A DNA stretch of 64,000 bases from Paenibacillus phytorum (GTDB lineage Bacteria > Bacillota > Bacilli > Paenibacillales > NBRC-103111), in assembly GCF_013141715.1 (NCBI RefSeq), contig NZ_WHOA01000116.1, positions 34,474 to 98,473 of the forward strand, read 5' to 3'. Under the pieces are notes generated by a model. The model was given only the letters and a program-made list of their open reading frames with translations. It had not been told where the DNA came from and searched no databases. The position numbers were made by a program, and so were the translations under genes. Below are positions 51,877 through 60,476 of the stretch, piece after piece (position 1 is the stretch's first letter; each line of letters opens with the position of its first letter).

Positions 51877-53261
51877 TCCTTTGGACTCACCATGTCTTCC
51901 GGACGCACGTAGCTGTCAAACTGCTCGGCCGTTAAGTAGCCGCTGCGCACGGCTGACTCCTTGAGTGTCAGCCCTTCTTTATGGGCTTGCTTCGCGATGC
52001 TGGCCGCTTTCTCATACCCGATATACGGGTTGAGCGCTGTAACCAACATAAGGGATTGCTCGAGATTGCGCTGAATCACCTCGCGATTCGGCTCCATACC
52101 AACGAGACAGTTATCGTTGAACGAGCGCATACTATCAGCCAACAGCCGCACGGACTGCAGGAAGTTGTGAATGATCACGGGCTTGAACACGTTCAGCTCG
52201 AAGTTGCCCTGGCTGGCGGCGAAGCCGATGGCCGCATCGTTGCCCATGACCTGGCAAACGACCATCGTCATCGCTTCGCTCTGCGTGGGGTTGACCTTGC
52301 CCGGCATGATCGAACTGCCGGGCTCGTTCTCCGGGATCGTGATTTCACCGATCCCGCAGCGGGGACCGCTCGATAGCCACCGCACATCGTTGGCTATCTT
52401 CATTAAGTTCGCCGCCAGCGCCTTCAGCGCGCCGTGGGCGTAAACGATCTGATCATGGCTGGTCAGCGCATGATACTTGTTCTCTGCCGAGACGAAGCGC
52501 GTGCCCGTCTCGCGAGACAAAGCTTCGGCGACACGCGCGCCGAACTCGGGATGCGCGTTCAGCCCGGTGCCGACGGCGGTACCGCCGATAGCCAGCTCGC
52601 GCATCGTATCGACACTGCTGCGCACCATGCGCCCCGTCTGCTCCAGCATCGCCCACCAGCCGCTGATCTCCTGCCCCAGCGTGAGCGGGGTAGCGTCCTG
52701 CAGGTGGGTGCGGCCGATCTTCACGATGTCGGCGAAATCCGTCATCTTGCTGTGGAGCGTAGCCTGCAAAAGCTCCATCGCAGGCAAAAGCTCCTCCTCC
52801 ACCGCGATGACGCCAGCGACATGCATCGCGGTAGGAAACGTATCGTTTGAACTTTGCGAACGATTCACATCATCATTGGGATGAATGCGTTCGCCGCCAT
52901 CCCCCAGCAGTTCGCTGCCTCGGTGAGCAATCACCTCATTGACGTTCATGTTCGACTGCGTCCCACTGCCCGTCTGCCATACGACGAGCGGGAACTCGTC
53001 GTTCCAGCGACCCTCCACGATTTCATCTGCAGCCTGCGCAATCGCCTCCGCCTTCTCGGGAGTTAACCCGGCTAGCTCGCGGTTCACCTGCGCGGCGGCT
53101 TTTTTCAACAAGGCAAAAGCCCCAATCAACCGCACCGGCATCCTCTCCGTGCCAATCTTAAAATTCTCATAGCTGCGCTGCGTCTGAGCCCCCCATAACT
53201 TATCCACAGGTACTCTGATTTCACCCATCGTATCCTTTTCAATGCGATAATCTTGCGCCAT
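51870..53261 (-). CDS. fumC: Class II fumarate hydratase
   Basis: It interconverts fumarate and L-malate in the TCA cycle (EC 4.2.1.2). 463 residues; the family motif [11 protein letters not shown] is intact, with [29 protein letters not shown] and [16 protein letters not shown] (catalytic His). It is the oxygen-stable, iron-free class. The ATG at 53261 has GGGAGG nine bases before it, though the frame is open to 53345. The GC content is higher than in the neighbours, which produces long antisense frames without meaning. It is single. Confidence 0.96.
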   Translation of the reverse strand: MAQDYRIEKDTMGEIRVPVDKLWGAQTQRSYENFKIGTERMPVRLIGAFALLKKAAAQVNRELAGLTPEKAEAIAQAADEIVEGRWNDEFPLVVWQTGSGTQSNMNVNEVIAHRGSELLGDGGERIHPNDDVNRSQSSNDTFPTAMHVAGVIAVEEELLPAMELLQATLHSKMTDFADIVKIGRTHLQDATPLTLGQEISGWWAMLEQTGRMVRSSVDTMRELAIGGTAVGTGLNAHPEFGARVAEALSRETGTRFVSAENKYHALTSHDQIVYAHGALKALAANLMKIANDVRWLSSGPRCGIGEITIPENEPGSSIMPGKVNPTQSEAMTMVVCQVMGNDAAIGFAASQGNFELNVFKPVIIHNFLQSVRLLADSMRSFNDNCLVGMEPNREVIQRNLEQSLMLVTALNPYIGYEKAASIAKQAHKEGLTLKESAVRSGYLTAEQFDSYVRPEDMVSPKER

Positions 53262-53460
53262 TTTGTGCCGCCTCCCGTTACCTAGCTTTATGTGCAGATA
53301 AAATAAATTAACCAATCTACTGACATCATCAAACACGCATGGCATAGTTTGCCCACGTTATGCTGCAGTATGAGCCTTCTACTGGTTTTCACATCCGTAA
53401 ACGAGCTATAATGAACAAAAACACCTGCCCATGTCAGGTGTAAAGAAGGAGCTCATTTTC

Positions 53461-53853
53461 ATGGAATCCAAACTGGATATCATCGTCAGATCAACGGAAA
53501 TTGATGTGAATGGACACGTCAATAATGCCAAATATTTGGAGTACCTAGAATGGGGGCGCGAGGAATGGTATGAGCAGTCCCAGCTATCCTATGAAACCTT
53601 TGGTGCGATGGGGATTCAAACCGTTACCGTGAACATCACCATCAATTATAAAAAAGAATGCAAACAAGGAGATCAACTAACGGTCACCTGCCGCCCTGAC
53701 AAAATGGGACGCTCCAGCTACGTGCTGAAGCAAGAAATTTTCAACAAGCAAGGCGAGCTATGTGCTGACGCCCTTGTCACCAGCGTAACGATGGATAGCA
53801 CGACGCGTAAAAGCCGAGAAGCGCCCGAGGCATTGCGAAAACATTTTGAATAA
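53461..53853 (+). CDS. Acyl-CoA thioesterase, hotdog fold
   Basis: A 130-residue thioesterase of the YbgC/FcbC type. The N-terminal signature STEIDVNGHVNNAKYLEYLE is the 4HBT pattern with the Asp that activates water; the core helix runs WGREEWYEQ. The acyl substrate is not predictable. AAGGAG lies nine bases before the ATG; the frame extends 30 bases upstream. It ends 11 bases before the convergent PPOX gene. Confidence 0.85.
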   Translation: MESKLDIIVRSTEIDVNGHVNNAKYLEYLEWGREEWYEQSQLSYETFGAMGIQTVTVNITINYKKECKQGDQLTVTCRPDKMGRSSYVLKQEIFNKQGELCADALVTSVTMDSTTRKSREAPEALRKHFE

Positions 53854-53864
53854 AAAATGCGATC

Positions 53865-54434
53865 TTACACAGTGCCTGTGGATAACTTTTGACCGATTGT
53901 CGTCAGCAGTCCGTCCATGCTTGTCACGTTTTTTTCTTGCCAATAGTCATCCAGCCCTTGCTCGCCTTGTTTCGTAGCCCAATTCTGCAGGGTATTCCGC
54001 TCTCCTTCATAAGTATAAAAGGGAACACTGTAGCCGCATGATGTTTTGACTTCATGGACTTGGACGACGATAATTTGCCGAGCTCCAGGCAGCATCGTAA
54101 AACGCGGAGACAGTTTCTCCCACATTGGGGTCCCTGGCAAAACAACTTGCCCCTTCCCATACAGGCGCAGAATCATAGGTGGTCCTTCCACGGCCGTGAA
54201 CATCAACGTAATTCGTCCATTCTCCTCCAGATGCGCACTTGTCTCATTTCCGCTCCCCGTTAAGTCCAAATAGGCCACTTCATTCGCTGATAAAATACGC
54301 AGCACATCATGACCCTTCGGTGAAAGATTAACGTGCCCTTCCGCCGATAACGGTGCCGACCCCACAAAAAAAATGTGCTGCTTCGCGATAAATGCTTCAT
54401 GCTCCGGCAGCAGCGCTTCAAATGATTTCCCCAT
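53865..54434 (-). CDS. Pyridoxamine 5'-phosphate oxidase-like flavin protein
   Basis: A 189-residue split-barrel flavoprotein of the PPOX family. The landmarks are KQHIFFVGSAPLSAEGHVNL, SPKGHDV, then YLDLTGSGNETSAHLEEN and GRITLMFTAVEGPPMILRLY. True PdxH residues at the substrate site are not evident, so it belongs to the general family and may reduce another cofactor or bind F420 or FMN. GCGATG precedes the ATG. It is monocistronic; the region upstream has repeat copy C. Confidence 0.85.
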   Translation of the reverse strand: MGKSFEALLPEHEAFIAKQHIFFVGSAPLSAEGHVNLSPKGHDVLRILSANEVAYLDLTGSGNETSAHLEENGRITLMFTAVEGPPMILRLYGKGQVVLPGTPMWEKLSPRFTMLPGARQIIVVQVHEVKTSCGYSVPFYTYEGERNTLQNWATKQGEQGLDDYWQEKNVTSMDGLLTTIGQKLSTGTV

Positions 54435-54611
54435 ATGCGAATCATCGCCTTTCCATTTTCTTCTATTATGCTCTCCCTTACGGTATTTGTGAAATAGTTA
54501 AAATAGACATTCTTTATAGTCTTTACCTATGGTTTATAGCTACTGCATTCTAATATCAAATAAACAGCCTGTATGTTTACTGGAAAATAGAGACATACTT
54601 AGTTAGTCAAA

Positions 54612-54700
54612 GATAAACGGCTTACGCTGTCCTTTAGGACGAGTGCGTTTGTCAGGGTTGATGCAAAGTAAGATAAGTTGCCAACTTATACTTACTGATC
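54612..54700 (+). repeat. Diverged copy C of the dispersed hairpin repeat
   Basis: GATAAACGGCTTACGC, GTCC, GGACGAGTGCGTTTGTC, then CTTATACTTACT aligns with 63905-63990 over its length. The gap 54435-54611 shows nothing I can name. Confidence 0.7.
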
Positions 54701-54728
54701 AACTGAAACTTAGAGGAGGTGATTTCAA

Positions 54729-54896
54729 ATGTCAACGACCAACAGCAGTGATGATGTGGTGAGCCATGGCATTAATGCCGCACAGGCCAACGCGGAAGAT
54801 AGCGAATCTAAACAAAAAGTGGAGGAGTTAAACTCCTTGCTTCAAGGTGCAGCAACAAACTCCAGCGCCAATGAAGATACGTCCTCACAAGAGTAA
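54729..54896 (+). CDS. Small acidic hypothetical protein, 55 residues
   Basis: A small gene with an excellent ribosome site (AGAGGAGGTGATT) and a terminator. The product, MSTTNSSDDVVSHGINAAQA, continues with Ser, Asn, Glu and Gln and has no hydrophobic core; it is probably disordered. No family is recognised. It could be one of the small, strongly expressed sporulation or stress proteins of bacilli, which is only inference. The terminator (54966-55015) suggests a real transcript. Confidence 0.6.
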   Translation: MSTTNSSDDVVSHGINAAQANAEDSESKQKVEELNSLLQGAATNSSANEDTSSQE

Positions 54897-54965
54897 TCTG
54901 CTGCAAATCATTTTAGATGATTAAGAATTAACACTATTAGATAAGAACAAACAAGGTACTGCAAA

Positions 54966-55015
54966 AAGAGCTTTTCCTACTGGTCTATCTAGACCGAGGA
55001 AGAGCTCCTTTTTTG
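54966..55015 (+). terminator. Rho-independent terminator
   Basis: AGAGCT, TTCC/GGAA, GGTCTA and TAGACC, then AGAGCTCC and T6. It ends the 54729-54896 gene. Confidence 0.85.
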
Positions 55016-55216
55016 GTACTAAAGGATGATAGGCGGATGAGCTGAGTGAACCCCGCTGCCAATTTCGACCAATCGGAGTGCTTTAACTCACTTCTACACA
55101 CAATTACTTTTCCACTTCTCTAGTACAGCTGCGCTCCTCCATCTTTCTACTTCCTAACTCCTACTTCTACCGCCCATTCCTCCCTTCCTCTACTCCCTAC
55201 CTCTCCGCGCTTCCCC

Positions 55217-55409
55217 AAAAAGAGCCTCCAGAGACTGCTATTTCTCCGTTTTCATCCCTTTTGATCGAAATAACAGCCTTTAGAGACTCTTATTTTCGAA
55301 AAAAGTGAGTTATAGTAGGTAATTTGATGGAAATAGAAGTCTTTTAGGGCTTCTATTCTTCTGTTTGTTGTATTTTATTCCGCAATAGGAGTCTTTCGAG
55401 ACTCTTATT
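55217..55409. repeat. Four 26-bp hairpins spaced 52, 63 and 52 bp
   Basis: Blocks at 55217-55242, 55269-55294, 55332-55357 and 55384-55409. Model AATARNAGTCT, four bases, AGACTCTTATT; the third reads AATAGAAGTC...GGCTTCTATT. The first is degenerate. The rest of 55016-55216 is T/C-rich on the plus strand, with nothing clear. Confidence 0.9.
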
Positions 55410-55481
55410 CTCCAACATTCCCAAGAACATTGAACCAAACGCCCATGCGCCGAATAAATTGTAGCAAAAACGTATGGATGG

Positions 55482-56099
55482 ATGATGAAGATGAACGGAT
55501 TAGATGAACCCGTTAGTATACAGACGTATAAAGTGCTTCGTGATAAATTAAACCTACTGTACCCAGCTGTTGTGAAGCATTCGCCTTACACGGCAGAGCT
55601 TGCAATGAACACAGCGATTGTTAACGCAGTTAATAAGCAGCTTCGCGAGCAAGGCTATCCACAAAATCCGCAGACAGACGTGACGGCTCATTATGAGCTT
55701 AAGACGAATGAACGCGGCATCCTTAGCTTGACCTTATGGAATTATGCTTTTTCGGGTGGAGCCCATGGACTAACGATCCAAAACGCACTGACCTTCAACA
55801 CGGAATCGGGCAAAGCCTATGCGCTCAAAGATCTGTTTAAACCCGGCAGCGATTATGTTGCCAAGCTTAGTGCCATTATTAAGGCTGAGCTTAAAACTCG
55901 GGATATTCCTTTGTTGGTAGAATTTAATAGTATTAGACCCGACCAGGATTTTTATATCGCCGATAAGGCTTTGGTCATTTATTTTCAAGTGTATGAGCTG
56001 GCCGCTTATGTCTATGGATTTTTGTATTTTCCTATTTCTGTGTATGCCATCCAGGATATCATCACTGAAGATGGACCGCTTGGTAAAATGCTTTATTAG
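55482..56099 (+). CDS. DUF3298/DUF4163-type protein
   Basis: A 205-residue protein of the DUF3298 family, known from RsiV-like and lysozyme-inhibitor-like extracytoplasmic domains. The core, YELKTNERGILSLTLWNYAF, SGGAHGLTIQNALTFNTESG and ALKDLFKPGSDY, is the family motif (SGGAH plus YTLKDLF). There is no signal peptide or transmembrane segment here, so either the start is missed or it stays inside. It starts at the first of three close methionines. It is convergent with the methylase gene; the ends are two bases apart. Confidence 0.75.
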   Translation: MMKMNGLDEPVSIQTYKVLRDKLNLLYPAVVKHSPYTAELAMNTAIVNAVNKQLREQGYPQNPQTDVTAHYELKTNERGILSLTLWNYAFSGGAHGLTIQNALTFNTESGKAYALKDLFKPGSDYVAKLSAIIKAELKTRDIPLLVEFNSIRPDQDFYIADKALVIYFQVYELAAYVYGFLYFPISVYAIQDIITEDGPLGKMLY

Positions 56100-56101
56100 T
56101 G

Positions 56102-57106
56102 CTAGACGCAGACGATTATTTGTCTACTGAAGTTACCTTTATTGACGGTGCAGCGCTCTGCGATGCGAAATCCTGCTTTCGCGATGAGTGGATCGATCTG
56201 CTCCGTCGTAACGATAACCGCGCGCTTTGCTAATCGGCGGGCGCTTTGGAGCATTTGCAGCTGCTCGTCCTCTGGGAGCTTCGAGCAGAGATTGTACGGC
56301 ATGTCTAGGATGAGCGCATCGTAGCGGACCTGTGGGCTGGTCGGTGATTCCATCACCTGCTCGCCTATGCATCCAAGGCTGATCGGTGACGAAACCTGCT
56401 CACCTACCAGGCCTAGGGTCCGCATATCCGCGATGCTCACTACGTTCGGCATGCCGAAGTGCTCGAGATTCACCCGCGCACCGCGCACTGCCAGCGGGTT
56501 GATGTCGCAGCCCACGATGTCGATGCTCATCGACATCGCCTCCACCAGCACCGTGCCGATGCCGCAGCACGGGTCAATTGCCTTCGTGCCCGCTACGTCG
56601 GGCACGGCAATGTTCACCACCGCCCGCGCTACGCGCGTACTCAGGGCGGTGGAGTAGTTCTGTGGCTTCTGCTGATGCTGAAGCCACACGGCTTCGCCGT
56701 AGCTGCAGTGGCCGAACAACCATCGGCCTCCCAGCTCCGTCACGGCGAACCATTGCTCCGGCCGTCGCATCTCGGCTTTGCCGCGAAGATGCCGGCCTAT
56801 TTCGCGAGCGACCTCCCGCTGACGGTCCGTACTGACCGCAGTGTCTGTCTCCGCGAACGCAACCTTGAACGTTGACCCCTGTACGGTCAACGCTGCCACC
56901 ATCGAGGCCAGCTCCGGCAAGCTGCCGGCCTCGAACAACACATCCAGCCGCAGCTTCAGAAACGGGCTGCGGCTCGGCTCTACACGACGCGCGCTAACGG
57001 CGTAGCGCGCGCCAAGCACTGCCTCTGCGCCCAGTAAGGTGCGCAGCTCTAACTGGCACAGCGCCTGCTCGTCTTCGTGGCAGGCGTATACGTATATATG
57101 TTCCAT
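56102..57106 (-). CDS. TRM11-like RNA methyltransferase
   Basis: A 334-residue protein of the UPF0020/THUMP-methylase group. The SAM motif is DPCCGIGTVLVEAMSM, followed by VGCDINPLAVRGARVN; the catalytic motif is ILDMPYNL, which differs from the standard DPPY by Met for Pro. The group methylates guanine N2 in tRNA or rRNA; the target here is not known. The GC content is well above the neighbours. A stretch of heptamer repeats lies just upstream of the start, between it and the LysR gene. Confidence 0.8.
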   Translation of the reverse strand: MEHIYVYACHEDEQALCQLELRTLLGAEAVLGARYAVSARRVEPSRSPFLKLRLDVLFEAGSLPELASMVAALTVQGSTFKVAFAETDTAVSTDRQREVAREIGRHLRGKAEMRRPEQWFAVTELGGRWLFGHCSYGEAVWLQHQQKPQNYSTALSTRVARAVVNIAVPDVAGTKAIDPCCGIGTVLVEAMSMSIDIVGCDINPLAVRGARVNLEHFGMPNVVSIADMRTLGLVGEQVSSPISLGCIGEQVMESPTSPQVRYDALILDMPYNLCSKLPEDEQLQMLQSARRLAKRAVIVTTEQIDPLIAKAGFRIAERCTVNKGNFSRQIIVCV

Positions 57107-57143
57107 ACATCATCCCTCATTTTACATGTTAAATGCCTAAATC

Positions 57144-57218
57144 TGTTTTGTCTTTTGTCTTTTGTCTTTTGTCTTTTGCCTTATGCCTATGTCTTATGCC
57201 TTATGCCTTATGTCTTTC
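57144..57218. repeat. Heptamer microsatellite
   Basis: TTTTGTC repeated about five times, turning into TTATGCC and TTATGTC variants. It lies 40 bases upstream of the methylase start. Confidence 0.85.
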
Positions 57219-57249
57219 AATTTTCCGCTCTCTGTTATCTTTCCTATGT

Positions 57250-58122
57250 CTACAAAAACTGCTGCATCAATTGCTTCATAAACATATCCATCGTCTTACA
57301 TAGGAACATATCCTTCCGATAAACAATGCCGACGTCCTTCTGGGGAATCGGGTCTATAATCGGGATACTCCGGATGCCGCTGCTGCGGATACTGTCCACA
57401 TAGGACTGTGGCAAAATAGCTCCGCCTACATTATTTTTGGCCATCTGAAGCAGTGACTCCAAGGTGGAGAGCTCTATCGCCGGCTTCCACTCAAAGCCAG
57501 ACTGCTCACAGCAATCATCCATCATTTGCCGAACATAAAACTTTCTCTGGAGCATAGCGACTGGAAGCTGGGCCAAGTCCGTCAAACGAATGGCTTTCGC
57601 CTGTGCAAGCGGATGTTTGTCCGAAATAACAAACCGCAGCTGTTCATTGTACAACGGCATGTAATGGAACTGTTCATCTTCATCAGGCAGGAAAACCACG
57701 CCGATGTCAAGCTGGTTGCTCAGCAGACGCTCCTTCGTCTCCTCGGTAGCGAGCTCGGTCACAGATAGCTCGATCTTCGGGTAGAGGGCATGGAAGGCAA
57801 TAATCGTCGCGGTGAGCAAATGATTACCGGAGCAGCCAATACGCAGCCGTCCCCGCTGCATACCCTGGATCTCATTAATAGCCGCCTGAGCTTGATCCAA
57901 CTCATGGAACATGTTCCTGCTGTGTTTATGAAGGATCTCGCCTGCTTCTGTGATGTAAATCTTTTTTCCGATTCGCTGAAAAAGGGGTGATCCTACCCGA
58001 TGCTCCAACAAACGAATCTGTTGGCTAAGTGTGGGTTGGCTGATGCCAAGCTTTTCCGCTGCCTTCGTGAAGTGAAGTTCTTCGCATACCGCTAAAAAGT
58101 ATTCCAACAATCGATGCTCCAT
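57250..58122 (-). CDS. LysR-family transcriptional regulator
   Basis: A 290-residue LysR regulator. The N-terminal winged HTH is standard: MEHRLLEYFLAVCEELHFTK, AAEKLGISQPTLSQQIRLLE. The effector domain (about 90-290) binds a small molecule, not identified. It is divergent from the branched-chain aminotransferase gene, with a perfect 21-bp palindrome in between, the usual arrangement for autorepression and target activation. GGAGGC lies before the ATG. Confidence 0.92.
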   Translation of the reverse strand: MEHRLLEYFLAVCEELHFTKAAEKLGISQPTLSQQIRLLEHRVGSPLFQRIGKKIYITEAGEILHKHSRNMFHELDQAQAAINEIQGMQRGRLRIGCSGNHLLTATIIAFHALYPKIELSVTELATEETKERLLSNQLDIGVVFLPDEDEQFHYMPLYNEQLRFVISDKHPLAQAKAIRLTDLAQLPVAMLQRKFYVRQMMDDCCEQSGFEWKPAIELSTLESLLQMAKNNVGGAILPQSYVDSIRSSGIRSIPIIDPIPQKDVGIVYRKDMFLCKTMDMFMKQLMQQFL

Positions 58123-58137
58123 CTTGGTATGCCTCCG

Positions 58138-58158
58138 ATCATAGTTATTAACTATGAT
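58138..58158. promoter_or_regulatory. LysR-type operator between the regulator and ilvE
   Basis: ATCATAGTTA, T, TAACTATGAT is a perfect palindrome of 21 bp with the ATAG-N7-CTAT (T-N11-A) form of LysR boxes. It lies 16 bases before the regulator start and 85 before ilvE. Confidence 0.7.
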
Positions 58159-58242
58159 GGTAATTGATTATTCGCAATTGATCAATGATTGTTATTTATC
58201 TATAGTAACGATAACAAGAAAGCACATTCGAAAAGGTGGTTG

Positions 58243-59319
58243 ATGGCGATGTATGGACAGATTCGAATCGAACACAATCTGAGTTGTAAAGCAAAGCCCC
58301 GTTTTGAAGAGGACTTAGGGTTTGGGCGTCATTTTACCGATCATATGTTTATGATGGATTTCGAGGAAGGAAAGGGCTGGCATGATCCGCGTATTATCCC
58401 TTATGGACCCATTTCCCATGATCCTTCAGCGATGGTTTTCCATTATGGGCAAGCCGTGTTCGAGGGGTTAAAGGCTTTTCGTACGGAAAAGGATGAGATT
58501 GTTCTATTTCGACCTGACCAAAATGCACAGCGACTAAACCGTTCCAGCGACCGGCTGCAAATGCCCCAAATGGATGAAGAATTCGTCGTAGACGCTATTC
58601 GAACCCTCGTTCGTTTGGATGCCGATTGGGTGCCTCGAAAGAAGGGCTCCTCTTTATATATTCGTCCTTTTGTGATTGCCACCGAAGCTGGGTTAGGCGT
58701 GCGTGCCTCTTCGCGCTATTCGTTCGTTATCATTATGTCGCCGGTTGGCGCCTACTATGAGGAAGGTCTTCAGCCCATTAACATCCTTGTCGAAAGCCAT
58801 TATGCCAGGGCCGTTCAAGGTGGTACAGGCAGTGCCAAAACAGCTGGTAATTACGCTGCAACCCTCAAAGCACAAGCCCTCGCCAAAGAACACAACTGTG
58901 CTCAAGTGCTCTGGCTGGATGCCATCGAGAAGACTTATATAGAAGAAGCAGGCAGCATGAATGTCTTTTTCAAAATCAACGGGGAAGTTGTGACCCCGAA
59001 CCTTAGCGGCAGTATTCTGGATGGCATCACACGAAAAAGCATCATTCACCTGATGAAGGAGTGGGGCATTCCGGTTACAGAGCGGAAAATTTCGATCGAT
59101 GATATTGTTCAGGCCTATGAGAACGGAACCCTGGAGGAAGCCTTCGGTACCGGTACGGCTGCCGTCGTGTCCCCTATTGGCAGTCTCTTGTGGAACGGTA
59201 CGCCCATGGTGATTAACCAAGGCAACATTGGTGATCTGGTTCGTCGGCTTTACGACACGATTACTGGGATTCAATACGGAGGGATCGAGGATTCTTACGG
59301 TTGGACGATTTCTTGCTGA
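58243..59319 (+). CDS. ilvE: Branched-chain amino acid aminotransferase
   Basis: It interconverts Leu, Ile and Val with their keto acids (EC 2.6.1.42), a PLP enzyme. 358 residues of the larger, eukaryote-like (BCAT) type of bacilli. Landmarks: FGRHFTDHMF, HYGQAVFEGLKAFR, RPFVIATEAGLGVRAS, the PLP lysine in GGTGSAKTAGNYA, EEAGSMNVFF, and GTGTAAVVSPIG. The ATG at 58243 has AAGGTGG three to seven bases before it; the next ATG (two codons on) is also possible. It is divergent from the LysR gene, and a terminator follows. Confidence 0.94.
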   Translation: MAMYGQIRIEHNLSCKAKPRFEEDLGFGRHFTDHMFMMDFEEGKGWHDPRIIPYGPISHDPSAMVFHYGQAVFEGLKAFRTEKDEIVLFRPDQNAQRLNRSSDRLQMPQMDEEFVVDAIRTLVRLDADWVPRKKGSSLYIRPFVIATEAGLGVRASSRYSFVIIMSPVGAYYEEGLQPINILVESHYARAVQGGTGSAKTAGNYAATLKAQALAKEHNCAQVLWLDAIEKTYIEEAGSMNVFFKINGEVVTPNLSGSILDGITRKSIIHLMKEWGIPVTERKISIDDIVQAYENGTLEEAFGTGTAAVVSPIGSLLWNGTPMVINQGNIGDLVRRLYDTITGIQYGGIEDSYGWTISC

Positions 59320-59333
59320 ATTCCAGCTGTTAA

Positions 59334-59363
59334 TAAAAAAGACACCTCTTGGGTGTCTTTTCT
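59334..59363 (+). terminator. Rho-independent terminator of ilvE
   Basis: AAAAAGACACC, TCTT, GGGTGTCTTTT. Confidence 0.92.
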
Positions 59364-59457
59364 CATTTGGAGACTACTGTAATTTAAATGAGGGTCTATC
59401 ACCCGAGGCTCTCACATGTATCGCCAAATAACAGGCACGATAACCAAGCCATACACC

Positions 59458-59480
59458 TTTGATGCAGAAAGTGCATCAAA
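59458..59480. other. Perfect hairpin between ilvE and the DUF1232 gene
   Basis: TTTGATGCA, GAAAG, TGCATCAAA form nine pairs. It lies about 90 bases past the DUF1232 stop (minus strand) and could be a weak terminator or operator. The rest of 59364-59565 has nothing clear. Confidence 0.5.
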
Positions 59481-59565
59481 TTTACTCTATGTCAGGATTT
59501 TCAGGCCAAATCATGCAAAAAGTGCTAACGCTTTGCAAACAGCCCGGGGAGTAGTCAGCAACACT

Positions 59566-60000
59566 CTATTTTACTCCATGCTCATCACTCTCTGATTCCT
59601 TCTCTTTCTGCTCTACAAGCTGCCCATCGATATCGATAATATCCTTGCTGTTCATCACATCATCACCAAGAAAATCCCTCAGCTTGTTCTTCGCTTTGCG
59701 CTTCACATCGTCATCGATACTCCTTGCGACAGATGCCAAGGCTAACCCCAAAGCACTTAAATCATCTACATATCCGACAATCGGTAGCAAATCCGGCAAG
59801 AGATCCAACGGCAAAATGAGATAGCCCAGCGCGCCGTAGATTTGAACTTTTGCTCTAAGCGGTGTTTTCGGACTTTCTACGGCGTAGAAGAGCAGCAATC
59901 CGCTGTAAATGACTTTGCTGCCTGCCTTTTTGGCGCCCTTTTTCAGTTTCAGCCAGAAGCCGTCGGTTGAGAAATATTTCTGATATTTGGAAGAGTCCAT
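59566..60000 (-). CDS. DUF1232 (YkvA-like) membrane protein
   Basis: A 144-residue protein. The DUF1232 core is clear: AVESPKTPLRAKVQIYGALG and YLILPLDLLPDLLPIVGYVD, followed by DLSALGLAL; the LPxDLLPD loop lies between two hydrophobic segments. Function is unknown. The C-terminus is acidic (EKESESDEHGVK). The ATG at 60000 has GGAGTGA 7-13 bases before it; the frame extends to 60045. Confidence 0.85.
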   Translation of the reverse strand: MDSSKYQKYFSTDGFWLKLKKGAKKAGSKVIYSGLLLFYAVESPKTPLRAKVQIYGALGYLILPLDLLPDLLPIVGYVDDLSALGLALASVARSIDDDVKRKAKNKLRDFLGDDVMNSKDIIDIDGQLVEQKEKESESDEHGVK

Positions 60001-60204
60001 CGCACGATCACTCCAATCATTTTTATATATATAACGCATATACAATAGAAATAAAGCATTCCCAGTTGATAATCACATGTTGTTATTTCGTTAGTGTGCT
60101 CTCCCTAACGCCAAGAAACTCACGTTTCTAGGCTTGCTCCCTCACTCAGTGAATCTATGTTGATTTTGTCACAAAATTAAGGACATTTGCAAGGCGTCCT
60201 TGAA

Positions 60205-60252
60205 GAAAAAAGAACTAGACCGGAGAGTGACTTCTCTCCGACCTAGTTCTAA
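60205..60252 (-). terminator. Hairpin terminator
   Basis: AGAACTAG, CGGAGAG, a short loop, CTCTCCG and CTAGTTCT, with T7 on the minus strand. It lies beyond the array, counted from the lysE gene. Confidence 0.8.
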
Positions 60253-60272
60253 CACCCCGAAGTCTCATAAAG

Positions 60273-60447
60273 GGAACGTATATGCGTTATTTTGCTGAAA
60301 ATCGCTATTTAACTCGTTAAACGGAACATCAAGCCCTTATTTCTCCTCCGTAGGCAGTATTTCAATCAAAAATGGCAAAATAACGTCTCCATGTTCCCTT
60401 TAAGCTCAAAAAGGCTGGATATTTGATAAATAGCGGATCGTAGTTCC
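60273..60447. repeat. Four-block array of the same 20-bp motif as at 25.5 kb, order ++--
   Basis: GGAAC-N8-SYTATTT occurs forward at 60273-60292 and 60323-60342 and reversed at 60378-60397 and 60428-60447 (starts 50, 55 and 50 apart). The first and third are arms of a long inverted repeat (AAAGGGAAC...TTATTTTGC). Confidence 0.88.
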
Positions 60448-60476
60448 GTTTGCTTTTGTTCGACAATGAAATCATC

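Noticed and set aside
52434..52884. Long antisense frames inside fumC
   Set aside because: They result from the high GC content at third positions of fumC, have no ribosome sites and no family pattern.
56142..56875. Antisense and alternative frames inside the TRM11-like gene
   Set aside because: High-GC shadow frames, Arg/Pro-rich and without domain signature; the minus-strand methylase has intact motifs.
59415..59596. Possible 60-residue plus-strand gene starting at an ATG after GAGG
   Set aside because: The frame covers a perfect hairpin and the end of the DUF1232 gene, the predicted product resembles no protein, and the ribosome site is weak.
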